In this document: one piece after another, positions 34,190 through 43,223 of the stretch
Layout: each line of letters opens with the position of its first letter
Position numbering within the stretch: the stretch's first letter is position 1
From: Candidatus Acidulidesulfobacter diazotrophicus
GTDB lineage: Bacteria; SZUA-79; Acidulodesulfobacterales; Acidulodesulfobacteraceae
Length of the DNA stretch: 64,000 nucleotides
NCBI GenBank assembly: GCA_004195025.1
Contig: SGBB01000003.1
Coordinates: forward strand, 1-64,000
Reading direction: 5' to 3'
The notes under the pieces: generated by a model
Seen by the model: only the letters and a program-made list of their open reading frames with translations
What the model was told of the DNA's origin: nothing
Databases searched by the model: none
Position numbers and translations under genes: made by a program

Positions 34190-35221
34190 GTGTATAAAAA
34201 GAAAGACGGCAACGTCTGGTATTGTAATATTTCATTTAACAATAAAAAATACCGCAGAAGCGCTAAAACAATCGATAAAAAAAACTGCCCAGCAAATTGC
34301 AAACAGCATTGAAACAGATTTAGCGCGTGAGAAATATAATTAATCCGCAATTAATAAAAATATAATTAAATTTGATGAGTTATACGAAGATTATATAAAA
34401 AGTCTTATGAATACAAAAACGACAATTAAAAATAAAATAAATATCGCTCAACACTTTTTACCTGTTTTCAAAGATAAAAACATATCCGGCATTACTCAAT
34501 CGGATATAAAAAATGACCAACTAAAAAGAAAATTTGAAAGATTGTCAATATCTAAAAACTTAGGCAAAAGAGAGCAAGAAATCTATTTTAGAACCGTTAA
34601 TCTTGAAATAAGCGCTTTACACCACTTTTTTAACTTTTGCATTGAAAAAGGCATTGTCGATAAAAATCCATGTGCGGGAATTAAAAAACTAAACGAACTA
34701 TCCCGCCTTAAAACTTTATCGGACGACGACATAGATAGCTTATTTCCGGTGCCACAAATAAACTTACAAGGGATTTAATAACCTTTCTTATTTACACCGG
34801 CTGCCGGAAAGGAGAAGCTCTTAATCTAAAATGGGACGACGTGGATTTAAGCAATAACGTTATTGCGATAAAAGGCACGAAGACTAATTATGACCGCTAT
34901 ATTCCTATACACTCAAAACTACAAGAACTCTTATTCGGTTTATATTCAGACTCTCGTGAATATGTTTTTAATATCGGCGGCAAAAAGCTAACCGATTTCA
35001 AGCGTTCTTTTTATACCGCTTGCCGCAATGACGGATTAAAGGATATGCACATCCACGACCTGTGCCACGTTTTTGCCAGCAAAATGGTTATGAACGGCAC
35101 AAGCCTTTATATCACAGGCGAGCTTCTGGGACACCGGACGACGCAGATGATGAAAAGGTATAGCCATTTGGTACAGGAGACGCTAAAGAAAGCCGTTGAC
35201 GATGTGTGGGGGAAATTATAA
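34190..35221 (+). pseudogene. Integrase of element 3, multiply broken
   Basis: Reading through three lesions gives a full integrase. A GTG start (VYKKKDGNVWYCNISFNNKK) is followed by a frameshift in an A-run near 34282, an in-frame TAA at ~34341, intact core-binding sequence (HFLPVFKDKNISGITQSDIK), a second frameshift near 34745, then TNKLTRDLITFLIYTGCRKG to the end. In the catalytic domain HDLRH has become HDLCH, so the essential arginine is gone as well. The tyrosine (MKRYSHL) is kept. The other lesions are individually fatal too, so this is a relic. Confidence 0.85.
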
Positions 35222-35282
35222 CGTATGATAAGAAATTAACCAATGCCGATTAATACTTAAAATTAAATAAGTTAATGCCGAT

Positions 35283-35531
35283 ATGACTATAAGCCAAAAA
35301 TTTATAACAAAACTGCTTAATCTTGATTCAAGAAAAAATATAGACTTTAATGATTTAACAAAATTCTTGAAAAATTTAGGCTTTACCGAAAGAATTAAAG
35401 GAGACCATTTTATTTTTAGTAAAGAAAACGTGGCCGAAATTTTAAACATTCAGCCAAATGAAAATAATAAAGCCAAATCTTATCAGGTTAAACAGGTTGT
35501 CGATATATTAAATAAATATAAAATGCTATAA
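35283..35531 (+). CDS. hicA: HicA-type mRNA interferase toxin
   Basis: 82 residues with the double-stranded-RNA-binding-like HicA fold. The catalytic histidine is expected in KGDHFIFSK (residue ~41), and the conserved end reads KAKSYQVKQVVDILNKY. HicA cuts mRNAs and tmRNA. The partner HicB gene follows 63 bases later on the same strand, which is the normal order. Located just after the element 3 integrase relic. Confidence 0.75.
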   Translation: MTISQKFITKLLNLDSRKNIDFNDLTKFLKNLGFTERIKGDHFIFSKENVAEILNIQPNENNKAKSYQVKQVVDILNKYKML

Positions 35532-35594
35532 AATTGAATTTGTTGTATTTTTATGTTATATTTTATATATTATAATATATAAGGAAGCGTTAAT

Positions 35595-35804
35595 ATGTAT
35601 AATTACGAAATGATAATCCATTACGATAAAGAAGAAAACTTGTATATAGCGGAAGTCCCAGATTTACCCGGCTGTATAGCGGACGGTAAAACCTATGAAG
35701 AAGCCGCAAGAAATGCGCACACCGTTATAGCCGAATGGATAGAAACAGCCAAAGAGCTTAACAGGGAAATACCTTATCCCACTCCAGCCACCAATTACGC
35801 GTAA
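35595..35804 (+). CDS. hicB: HicB-type antitoxin
   Basis: 69 residues with the typical HicB partial RNase-H fold: NYEMIIHYDKEENLYIAEVP, then DLPGCIADGKTYEEAARNAH and IAEWIETAKELNREIPYPTP. It lacks a C-terminal DNA-binding helix, so repression of the operon, if any, would need another factor. AAGGAAG precedes the ATG. Confidence 0.85.
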   Translation: MYNYEMIIHYDKEENLYIAEVPDLPGCIADGKTYEEAARNAHTVIAEWIETAKELNREIPYPTPATNYA

Positions 35805-36092
35805 ATTTAAACTTAATTTAAAACGGCCAATTTTTTCTTTATTAAACCACCAAAAATTTTTGCAGTTTTTTCTGCGATGGCGGTGATGATGATGGTGTCC
35901 TTATATTTACTGTAAAAATTCCTATAAAGAATAAAGATGATTGATATAAATAATCAAGTTCTTTGTAATGAAATTCACAGAGGGTAAAAACCGGCAAATG
36001 CAGGAGAGAGTAAAAGATAAAATAAATCGGATAGCGGTAATTGGATAAGGCGGACACTTAAAAAAAATTATTGACGAATATTAATTAATGTA
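35805..36092. other. Intergenic region with a MITE family B fragment
   Basis: From 35938 to 36033 it matches the right third of MITE family B (ATAATCAAGTTCTTTGTAAT ... AGATAAAATAAATCGGATA). The left end is missing. A run GATGGCGGTGATGATGATGG lies just before. No gene is seen. Confidence 0.55.
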
Positions 36093-36200
36093 GTAATATA
36101 AAAAGTACAAAGACCTTATACTTGAATTGTCACCGTATGGTGTGCGTTTGCAGGTAACCCTGCAATAGAGATAAGGTCGCCTTCATAAGGTTATATTACT
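36092..36200. ncRNA. Nested-stem element abutting the DUF3800 gene, possible structured RNA
   Basis: Four stems nest perfectly: AGTAATATAA/TTATATTACT (36092, 36191), GACCTTAT/ATAAGGTC (36112, 36171), and inside that two hairpins, CACC-GTAT-GGTG and TTGCAGG-TAAC-CCTGCAA, giving a three-way junction. The outermost arm overlaps the last codons of the DUF3800 gene. DUF3800 genes are known to lie near several families of conserved structured RNA. The strand transcribed is not determinable from sequence. Confidence 0.5.
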
Positions 36201-36825
36201 TTCCGAATTTCCATTCATTTTCTATTTTCTCAGCAATCATGCTTTTATATAAATCTTTATCCGTTTTGTCATTATAATATGAGCGATGTATAGCTCCGGC
36301 AACCATATCCGCTAACTGGATTAGAACATTTTCTTTAGAGTCTATAATCTTCAAATTAGTAAAAATTGTTTTCCCGGGGCTATTAAGCTCTTTGCGTAAA
36401 TAATTATTCATTGCCTGCTTGAATTTACGATCCCCATGTCCGTCTATCCTTATTTTTGCGTCGATTATAGTATTATCGCTATGTTTAAGGACCATTTTTA
36501 TTGCGTAATTATAAAAGGATTCTTTTGACCTTCTCAACTCTTTTCCGTAAATATTATTCTTAGGCATTACGATAGCCCTTACTCTGAATCTGGCACCTGT
36601 AATAGTATCGAGGAACATGCAACGGAAATCTTTACTACATTTATTAAATTTAAATTCGAATTTTTCCGGACGGTTTAATTTTTGTCTTAATCTTTTAATT
36701 TTTAGCGCAGTTTCTTCCGCATCAAGCGGATCGTCAAAAATAACCAGCGCAATAACAAAAACAGCAGATGAACCCTTTGTTACCTTAAAGCCAGGATCTC
36801 CTGAATCGTCAATAAATATAATCAA
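36196..36825 (-). CDS. DUF3800-family protein
   Basis: 209 residues. The start is TTG at 36825, with AAGGAG 7 bases before it; the frame runs on upstream but without a ribosome site. The family opens with IIFIDDSGDPGF, here perfectly placed, and ends with IQLADMVAGAIHRSYYN; the conserved aspartates suggest an RNase-H-like metal site. The biochemical role is unknown; such genes sit near mobile and defence loci and near structured RNAs. The 3' end merges with the stem element at 36092. Confidence 0.8.
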   Translation of the reverse strand: MIIFIDDSGDPGFKVTKGSSAVFVIALVIFDDPLDAEETALKIKRLRQKLNRPEKFEFKFNKCSKDFRCMFLDTITGARFRVRAIVMPKNNIYGKELRRSKESFYNYAIKMVLKHSDNTIIDAKIRIDGHGDRKFKQAMNNYLRKELNSPGKTIFTNLKIIDSKENVLIQLADMVAGAIHRSYYNDKTDKDLYKSMIAEKIENEWKFGK

Positions 36826-36876
36826 TAAATATCTCCTTATGTGTGAATCGTTTGAAATTAATAGTATCACATTTCT

Positions 36877-37599
36877 TTGCCTTTTAAACTTAAAAAACTT
36901 AAATTATCCGGAATAGTCAAAGTGCTTGAAGGAAGGAATAAATTTGCGGTAGAATCCCAATTAAGCTATATAGATTTTTTAACTCTTTTAATAGAAGACG
37001 AACTTGTAAACAGACAGTCTAATTCTTATAAAATAAGATTTACAAAATCTAAATTAGATTCTTCAAAAACTTTAGAAACCTATGATTTTACTTATCAGGC
37101 TGAACTTAATAAAAAACAGATTTTAGATGTTGCCTCATGCAGGTATTTAGAAGAAAAAAAGAATATTATATTTATGGGAAACCCCGGAGTAGGCAAAACT
37201 CATCTTGCAAACGCTTTAGGGATAGAAGCGTTAAAACAAGGATATAAAGTTTTAATGCTTCATACGACCGAGCTGTTAGACAGATTACTACAATCCAAAG
37301 GAGACGGAACTTACGCCAATACATTGAAAGAACTTTTAAATGCGGATCTTTTAATAATAGACGAAGTAGGATTTAAAAAAATACAATCGGTTGACGAGTT
37401 CTTTGAAATAATAAGAAGGAGATATGAAACGGGTTCTATTATAATTACGACAAACAGACCTTTTGAAGAATGGGCTAATATATTCGGAGACGCTGTTTTA
37501 GCTTCAGCTATATTAGATAGAGTAATACATCACTCTATAGTATTTAAAATAACAGGTAACAGCTACAGAATGAAAGAACTTATAAAAAACAACCAATAA
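36877..37599 (+). pseudogene. istB copy 2, 5' end lost
   Basis: Identical to the IstB at 28188 in all but a few residues from KLKKLKLSGIVKVLEGRNKF onward, including both Walker motifs. The first codons (MPF) come from flanking DNA, and there is no istA and no right IS end. It might be translated, but without a transposase beside it the unit cannot move alone. Confidence 0.8.
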
Positions 37600-37934
37600 C
37601 AGCTGCAGATATTTTTTTAATATTGTAAATTTTTAATATGCAAATAAATCAGAGCGCTTTTTTTTCTTTTTTCAAAAAAAAGCGCAAGTCCCCATCGGGG
37701 GACAATGCTGGGGGTTCTTTGAATGTAATGTTGAAAAAAGGAGGCGCAAATATAAATATTAAGTTGTTAGCAGGTAGTAAGTGTAATTTTAAATCGGCAT
37801 TTATGATTAATTAAAGTTTTAAAAAAATCAATAAAAAAAATTAATTATTTTATAAAAATAATTAAAATTTACCCTGTGGAATTAGTGGGGAAAATAAACG
37901 CTCTTTAGGTGGGGAATTTTAGTTGACTTTAACA
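36887..37934 (+). mobile_element. IS21-like element, partial second copy
   Basis: Inverse orientation to the complete copy at 27852. It keeps istB and the left terminal sequence down to GTTGACTTTAACA, nearly identical base for base. It starts abruptly in istB, so an internal deletion removed istA and the right end. Recombination between the two inverted copies could flip the 9 kb between them. Confidence 0.8.
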
Positions 37935-38247
37935 TCTTAAAAATCTATCTTAAGAACGCTCTAATTTGCATTTTAAGGCTCGGAAACGGGCGGGTAGGAA
38001 TTAAAACCATTAACTTTATTTATCTTTAGTCCAGAAAACATCGTCAACCGCCTTTCTCAACGTCTCCGTCACTATTTTTGATAAAACCTGTTATAAATGA
38101 TATAGCCGCCGAAGCAAAACCATGCGGCAAGGCAAGCGCCGACTCTTACGGAATACGCAAAAAAAACTCCGTATTTCGGTTAGTGAATTCTTTCATAACA
38201 TTGTCCGTTACTCGCGCAAATTTTACAACACGGTGCTGTTGATAACT
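37935..38247 (-). pseudogene. Gene remnant ending in TLRKAVDDVFW
   Basis: On the minus strand a short frame around 38010-38060 ends VTETLRKAVDDVFWTKDK and stops. The same TL-x-KAVDDVF string occurs in another minus-strand scrap at 39289. Both are too short to name and lack starts. Otherwise the stretch holds only a palindrome-like GCGTAAAAAAAACTCCGTATT run. Confidence 0.35.
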
Positions 38248-39021
38248 TCATTCCTTAAGAAACTTGTTAAGGATGATCATAAATATTTCTTTTTGATCTT
38301 CAAACGCGACGTGTCCCGCGAACGGAATGTTTAGTAACATCGACTTTTTGACGAGTCCCGACAACTCGACGGCAGCCTCTCTCGATAGAAGATGGTCATC
38401 ATCGCCCCTGACAATCAGCAAAGGGCAGGAAATATTTTTAACGGCTTCATTCGGACGACCGGACGAGCTCGAATCAAGCCACATTTTAATCACGGATTGG
38501 GCAAGAAAATCGAAATCCGGTTCGGGATTTAGTTTTTGGTAAGCGTCGTAAGTGGCGGGAAACTTATTTCTCCAACTCTCTCCCGTGATTTTTAGAAACA
38601 TATCTCTCGTCGGTTCTGTATTCTTAATGTGCCAGCTCGAGCCAATCGAAACCAGCTTTTCAATGTTTAACGGAGTCAGCGAAGCGAGCCTGTAAGCGAC
38701 AATCCCTCCGTCGCTGAAACCGATGATGCTCAACGTATCGATATTGAGATGTTCGAGAACGCGCTCAACATCTTTTTGAATCTGTTCGTAGGTTAACGCT
38801 TTTGAACCGAGCGTCGATTTGCCCTGTCCCCTGCTGTCAATCCCTATTACTTTAAACTCTTTATTTAAGTCCAAAAGCATAGCATTAAAATCTTCCATGT
38901 TCCCAAACCCCCCGTGCAAGACCAATAAGGCCGGACTGTTCTCATTGCCGGCGACCTCGTAATAAATTCTTGCTCCGTCGATATCTAAGTATTCTCCCGA
39001 ATTATGGTCAAAATTCCTCAT
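38248..39021 (-). CDS. Alpha/beta hydrolase
   Basis: 257 residues. The nucleophile elbow is IIGFSDGGIVAYR, the oxyanion loop LLVLHGGFGNMED, the acid VRGDDDHLL and the histidine FAGHVAF: a complete Ser-Asp-His triad in the right order. Proline-iminopeptidase-like or esterase activity is possible; the substrate is unknown. ATG 39021 has GGAGGA 10 bases before it; an ATG six codons earlier has no site of its own. More GC-rich than the surrounding DNA. Confidence 0.75.
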   Translation of the reverse strand: MRNFDHNSGEYLDIDGARIYYEVAGNENSPALLVLHGGFGNMEDFNAMLLDLNKEFKVIGIDSRGQGKSTLGSKALTYEQIQKDVERVLEHLNIDTLSIIGFSDGGIVAYRLASLTPLNIEKLVSIGSSWHIKNTEPTRDMFLKITGESWRNKFPATYDAYQKLNPEPDFDFLAQSVIKMWLDSSSSGRPNEAVKNISCPLLIVRGDDDHLLSREAAVELSGLVKKSMLLNIPFAGHVAFEDQKEIFMIILNKFLKE

Positions 39022-39053
39022 TTTTCCAATGTCCTCCATATTTATTTATTAAA

Positions 39054-39269
39054 TCACCAACAATATGTAAATAATTTATGCAAACGGAATTTAGATAAAT
39101 AACGGGTCACAAAACCGCTTCCGCAGCCTACTTCTAAAACCCGCATTCCCTGTTTAATCCCCATTAACAGGATATTTTTCTCCACATTCTCTACGATTGT
39201 CCTTAATCCGTTATCCAGAATAAATGATAAACGTGAATTGAATAACGGAAATGTTTTAAGTTTCGACAT
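39054..39269 (-). pseudogene. Truncated SAM methyltransferase
   Basis: 71 codons with the SAM-binding motif I intact (MRVLEVGCGSGFVTRYLSK) and then a stop 12 codons later. Class I methyltransferases need ~180 residues, so the substrate half is gone. The end lies 33 bases from the start of the hydrolase gene. Confidence 0.65.
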
Positions 39270-39288
39270 GAATATCCCTGAATAAATT

Positions 39289-39420
39289 TAATGCGCAAAT
39301 ATATTTTTAATATTGGCGGCAAGAATGTTTCCGCCGGATTTTATAACAACTGAATTAATTATACCAGTTTTTTTAGAAAACACATCGTCAACAGCTTTTC
39401 CCAAAGTATCCGGCGCTAAA
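39289..39420 (-). pseudogene. Gene remnant with TLGKAVDDVFS
   Basis: A minus-strand frame reads APDTLGKAVDDVFSKKTGII, then NSVVIKSGGNILAANIKNIF before a stop. It has no start and runs into the 3' end of the LysR gene. It shares TL-x-KAVDDVF with the scrap at 37935, so the two may derive from duplicated copies of one gene. Unidentified. Confidence 0.35.
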
Positions 39421-40318
39421 AATGGGGCAGCCGGACAGTTTTAATATTATTTTCTGTCCATTTCTTAGTAAGTTCTGCAAAAGCGGAAGCGGCAGGAGGC
39501 AGGCCGGTAAAGGGTATTATGGAAGCAATGCCTATCTTGCGTTGTAATGCCGGTTCAAGCGGCAAAGTTTGTACATTCGATATATTTCCGGGGATGCAAA
39601 TTTTTGGTATAATTCCTATTCCCTGCCCTTCTTTAATCATGGCCAGCATTGTTCCCATATTGCTTACCTTGTATTTCCACCGGGGAAGTTCCCCCGTCGA
39701 AGATTTAAACGCTTTTTTTACTAAAATCTGACAGTTGCTATTCCATGTTATCATAGTTTGATTTTCGGTTAATTGCTCGATGCTGACCGATTTTTGAGCT
39801 GCTAAAGTATGATTTTTAGATAAAATCACCACCATATCGTCTATGATGATAGGAATAGTTTTAAGATTATTGCACGGTAATGTAACAAACCCTATATCTA
39901 TCGTTCCGGACGCAATCCAGTCTCTTATTTCGGTTTCAGTTCCTTTAAATATTTTTAATTCGATACCGTGATATCTTAACTTAAATAAGCGCATTATCCC
40001 GGGGAGAAAATTAGTTGAAATACTCCCGAAACTTCCTATCTTTAATTGTCTCGTTTCTGTCCCCAGCAAAGCAACTTCCTGTTTTATCCGTTCCATACTT
40101 GCCGTAATCGCGGAGGCATGTTTTAGAACTAAATTTCCCGCTTCCGTAGGATAAAGTCCTTCTTTTCCCCGCTCTATAAGTTTTATGCCTAATTCCGATT
40201 CTAAATCGGATATAGAATGGCTTACCCCCGGCTGAGTAATATAAAGTTCTTCCGCCGCTCTTGAAAAGCTTTGCAGTTCAATTACTTTAGTTAAAATCAT
40301 AAGTTGATTTAATGTCAT
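39416..40318 (-). CDS. LysR-family transcriptional regulator
   Basis: 300 residues, standard LysR length. The winged helix-turn-helix is ELQSFSRAAEELYITQPGVS followed by HSISDLESELGIKLIERGKE. The C-terminal ~210 residues are the periplasmic-binding-like co-inducer domain (IKEGQGIGIIPKICIPG near 240). It is divergent from the CDGSH-cupin gene at 40437 with 118 bases between, the classic arrangement for a LysR regulator and its target. A CATACTATATGAACATTATTC stretch in the gap is a possible binding site. Confidence 0.85.
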   Translation of the reverse strand: MTLNQLMILTKVIELQSFSRAAEELYITQPGVSHSISDLESELGIKLIERGKEGLYPTEAGNLVLKHASAITASMERIKQEVALLGTETRQLKIGSFGSISTNFLPGIMRLFKLRYHGIELKIFKGTETEIRDWIASGTIDIGFVTLPCNNLKTIPIIIDDMVVILSKNHTLAAQKSVSIEQLTENQTMITWNSNCQILVKKAFKSSTGELPRWKYKVSNMGTMLAMIKEGQGIGIIPKICIPGNISNVQTLPLEPALQRKIGIASIIPFTGLPPAASAFAELTKKWTENNIKTVRLPHF

Positions 40319-40436
40319 TAATTTTTCCTCATACTATATGAACATTATTCATTTTACTTATAATTATACCAAAATTATAATAACAGAAATATTAAATTAA
40401 AAAATTAATAGTTTAAAATAAATAAGGAGAAAAATT

Positions 40437-41033
40437 ATGGAAAAAGAACCTCTGATTTTAAACGGAATTAAAGAAAAAACCTATATTTGCCAATGCGGCA
40501 AATCAAAAAATTTACCGTATTGCGACGGAACGCACAAAACCCTTTCTGAAAATATCGTCCCTGCCGTTTTAGAGCCGACAAACGAAACATTGTACATTTG
40601 CGTATGCGGAAAATCAAAACATTTGCCGTATTGCGATGCCGTTTTTATAAAACACGATACAAGCTGGACGCCTGCCAGTTCCGTCAGAGGCGAAGGAGCT
40701 TTATATAACGGCAAAGAAATAGCATTCACCAAGCAGTTAAGCAACAGGCTTGAATATGGAAAAGGAGTAGCTTATTTAATTAAATTGCTTCCTCCCGAAG
40801 GCAAAATGCTTAGAACGGTAGCGGTCGCACGCTCGGACGAACATGTTTATATAATTGAAGGAGGATTTTGCGACGACAGCGGCAGGCAAAAATCATTCCC
40901 AGGAGATTATGTGCTAAACCCGGAAGGGCATCCGCACGTTAATTTAAATATTGTCGAAACCGTCGCTCTTGTAATATGCACCGGAGCGACGGACGAGATA
41001 AAAGAATTTACGGTGGTTGAACCGAAATTGTAA
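40437..41033 (+). CDS. CDGSH iron-sulfur / cupin fusion protein
   Basis: 198 residues. Residues ~15-34 form a complete CDGSH 2Fe-2S site (Cys18-x-Cys20, Cys29, His33 in YCDGTH). A second copy at 53-70 has the three cysteines (Cys55, Cys57, Cys66), but Phe70 stands where the ligand histidine should be. Residues ~75-198 are a cupin-like barrel with RSDEHVYIIEGGFCDD and NPEGHPHVNL. A stand-alone cupin of the same type is at 43224. AAGGAG precedes the start. Likely regulated by the divergent LysR protein. Confidence 0.8.
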   Translation: MEKEPLILNGIKEKTYICQCGKSKNLPYCDGTHKTLSENIVPAVLEPTNETLYICVCGKSKHLPYCDAVFIKHDTSWTPASSVRGEGALYNGKEIAFTKQLSNRLEYGKGVAYLIKLLPPEGKMLRTVAVARSDEHVYIIEGGFCDDSGRQKSFPGDYVLNPEGHPHVNLNIVETVALVICTGATDEIKEFTVVEPKL

Positions 41034-41059
41034 TATTAACTGTAAAAATTACGCAAAAA

Positions 41060-41245
41060 CCCAAATTGCCGATAGAAATCTTTAAAATAGCTTTAAAGTT
41101 ATATGAATACTGGATTCCCGCCGAAGCGAGCTGGGACACCCGTTGGGTGAAAAGCTAAATACCCGCAAAGTCATTCCTGCGTGAGCAATATTCATGACTG
41201 CGTGAATGAATACCAGAAAATAAATTTTCTATCGGCAATTTTGGG
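41060..41245. mobile_element. MITE family A, copy 3 (complete)
   Basis: 186 bp between CCCAAATTGCCGATAGAAA and its inverse, TTTCTATCGGCAATTTTGGG. The interior has GGACACCCGTTGGGTG and TCATTCCTGCGTG, as in other copies. Confidence 0.7.
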
Positions 41246-41317
41246 AAAAACGGCGTGATTTACAAAATATTAAAAATATGATTTAATCATATAAAATATC
41301 ATATATTACGCATTAAT

Positions 41318-41869
41318 ATGCCGAAGAGAAATAACATGAATACAAATGCCGAAATTATCTATTTTTACGTAGAACATGTGGCAACGCCTATAGGCGAAAT
41401 GATAGCGGTCACGGATTCTCAAAAACGGCTGCGCGCTCTGGATTGGACGGATTGCGAGATGCGCATGCATCGGCTTTTACGCCTGCACTACGCTCACTCC
41501 GATATCAGACTGATTACAGAAACAATTCCAAAAGATATTAAACGACTGCTTGATGCTTACTGGCAAGGCGATCTTACAGCCATAGGCGATATCCCTGTAA
41601 AAACTGGAGGCACGCCGTTTCAGCAAGAGGTTTGGTCAGCTCTGCGTTCAATTCCCGCGGGAAAGACAATGAGTTATAAAATGCAGGCTGCAGAAATAGG
41701 CAAGCCGTCGGCTATAAGAGCAGTCGCCCTCGCTAACGGATCCAATCCGATAGGGATTGTAATACCGTGTCACCGCATTATAGGTTCAGACGGCTCCCTT
41801 ACGGGATATGCCGGCGGAATAAAACGCAAACTCCGGCTATTGGAACACGAAGGTATATATCTCAAATAA
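41318..41869 (+). CDS. ogt: Methylated-DNA-protein-cysteine methyltransferase
   Basis: 183 residues. The active site IGIVIPCHRIIGSDGSLTGY contains the alkyl-accepting cysteine, preceded by the helix-turn-helix PFQQEVWSALRSIPAGKTMS and AIRAVALANGSNPI. This protein removes O6-alkyl groups from guanine by a suicidal transfer to cysteine. The first ~90 residues are the N-terminal cap domain. The start could also be an ATG six codons later. GC content is visibly higher than in most of the window, and alkA follows in the opposite direction, forming a small alkylation-repair pair. Confidence 0.88.
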   Translation: MPKRNNMNTNAEIIYFYVEHVATPIGEMIAVTDSQKRLRALDWTDCEMRMHRLLRLHYAHSDIRLITETIPKDIKRLLDAYWQGDLTAIGDIPVKTGGTPFQQEVWSALRSIPAGKTMSYKMQAAEIGKPSAIRAVALANGSNPIGIVIPCHRIIGSDGSLTGYAGGIKRKLRLLEHEGIYLK

Positions 41870-41926
41870 TCGGCTAAGACTCCGATAATATCTAACGCAA
41901 GAAACTGCAACTATATAACATCATAG

Positions 41927-42868
41927 TCATTCGCTGCCGGATAGCGGCATTTCCGGCTGCATCCATAAACGCATCGCCGCATAAGCGCGCCATGGTCGCC
42001 AGACCTGAGCAGCGGCAATCAGTTCTTTAGGCGTAGGAAGTTCCTGTTTCCGTCCCAACGCACGCAACAACCCAAGATCTGACGATGGAAAAGCATCCGG
42101 TTCCCGAAGCGCGCGTATTGCGATATATTGAGCTGTCCATGGTCCTATGCCGGGCAATTCGCATAATTTTGTAATAGTTTTGTCAAGTGTGCCATACGGC
42201 TGCAAAAGCCGCTCATCGCTATTCATAGCCGACCCTAATGTCTGCAGCGCTTTCGCCCGTGCCCGCGTAAGACCTATCTGCGTAAGATCGGCCGTCATCA
42301 CAACTTCGGGTAATGGAAAAATCATAGAAATCCCTGTTTCTTTAATGATCTTCGGAACATCTATGTTTAAGGGTTTACCTAAGGCGGCTACAAGCCTGCC
42401 GGATAACGTAGTCGCCGCAGCGACGCTGATTTGCTGTCCTAACACAGCGCGAACAGCAAGTTCAAACACATCCCACGCGCCGGGAACACGCAAGCCTGGT
42501 CTTTGTTTCACGCGATACGCCAATAGCGGATCTTTAGAAAGATGAGCATCAATAACGGTCATATCTGCATCGAGATCAAACAAACAACGAAGACGTGCCT
42601 CTATTATCTTTAATGGAGTTGCTCCGCCTGCATGTACTATTACCAGAAGATGATTTGCGTTAGCGTCCGGACGAACTTGGACTACGCCGTGCACGCCGTT
42701 TAAGACAAAAGAACGAAAGTAACTATCCGACTGCACAGCCTCTACGCCAGGAATAGCTCTGCGAGCTAAAAATCCAATCATCGCCGGCCAGTCAAAAGGA
42801 GGATTAAACGGCAGCTTTACGGTAATACCCGAGGCAATGTTGCGTTTTATATCAGATTTAGCTAACAT
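41927..42868 (-). CDS. alkA: DNA-3-methyladenine glycosylase II
   Basis: 313 residues. The N-terminal AlkA domain (LPFNPPFDWPAMIGFLARRA) precedes the helix-hairpin-helix glycosylase fold: VLGQQISVAAATTLSGRLVA, then LPGIGPWTAQYIAIRAL for the hairpin, and FPSSDLGLLRAL, where Asp is the catalytic residue. AlkA removes alkylated purines. It is convergent with ogt (57 bases apart) and shares its higher GC content, so the two probably came together. Confidence 0.88.
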   Translation of the reverse strand: MLAKSDIKRNIASGITVKLPFNPPFDWPAMIGFLARRAIPGVEAVQSDSYFRSFVLNGVHGVVQVRPDANANHLLVIVHAGGATPLKIIEARLRCLFDLDADMTVIDAHLSKDPLLAYRVKQRPGLRVPGAWDVFELAVRAVLGQQISVAAATTLSGRLVAALGKPLNIDVPKIIKETGISMIFPLPEVVMTADLTQIGLTRARAKALQTLGSAMNSDERLLQPYGTLDKTITKLCELPGIGPWTAQYIAIRALREPDAFPSSDLGLLRALGRKQELPTPKELIAAAQVWRPWRAYAAMRLWMQPEMPLSGSE

Positions 42869-43223
42869 ATCCGCTTAATACAATAATTGTTTCAATAAAT
42901 ATTTTAAATGATTTTATAATTTTCATTATTAATTTGTTAATATAATTTATATATATCCTTTTAACCCATTAAGCCGGTTAAATAGAATTTGCAGGTTTTA
43001 TGGCATGCACAATCAATCTTTTAGTTGATAATCCGCGCCGTTCCATTCGCACTGCTTCATCATCTTTAGCGACTGCGGCTTCCAATCCAAAAATATAATT
43101 TTTAAATCGGTATCTGCAAATAATCAAGTTATCTATAAAATGTAAATACTTACAATATATATTTTAATTTTTAATTTATTTTTTTAACAGCTAAATATAT
43201 ATAATTGTTCTAATGATAAAATA
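42869..43223. other. Intergenic region, decayed coding remnant possible
   Basis: 355 bases. A GC-richer stretch at 42990-43090 contains ATGGCATGCACAATCAATCT and GCGCCGTTCCATTCGCACTG, which look like former coding sequence but open no frame with a start. The rest is A/T. Confidence 0.4.

Noticed and set aside
36092-36200. Purine or c-di-GMP riboswitch
   Set aside because: The three-way junction shape is similar, but the conserved loop and junction bases of those classes are not present, and it lies at a gene's 3' end.
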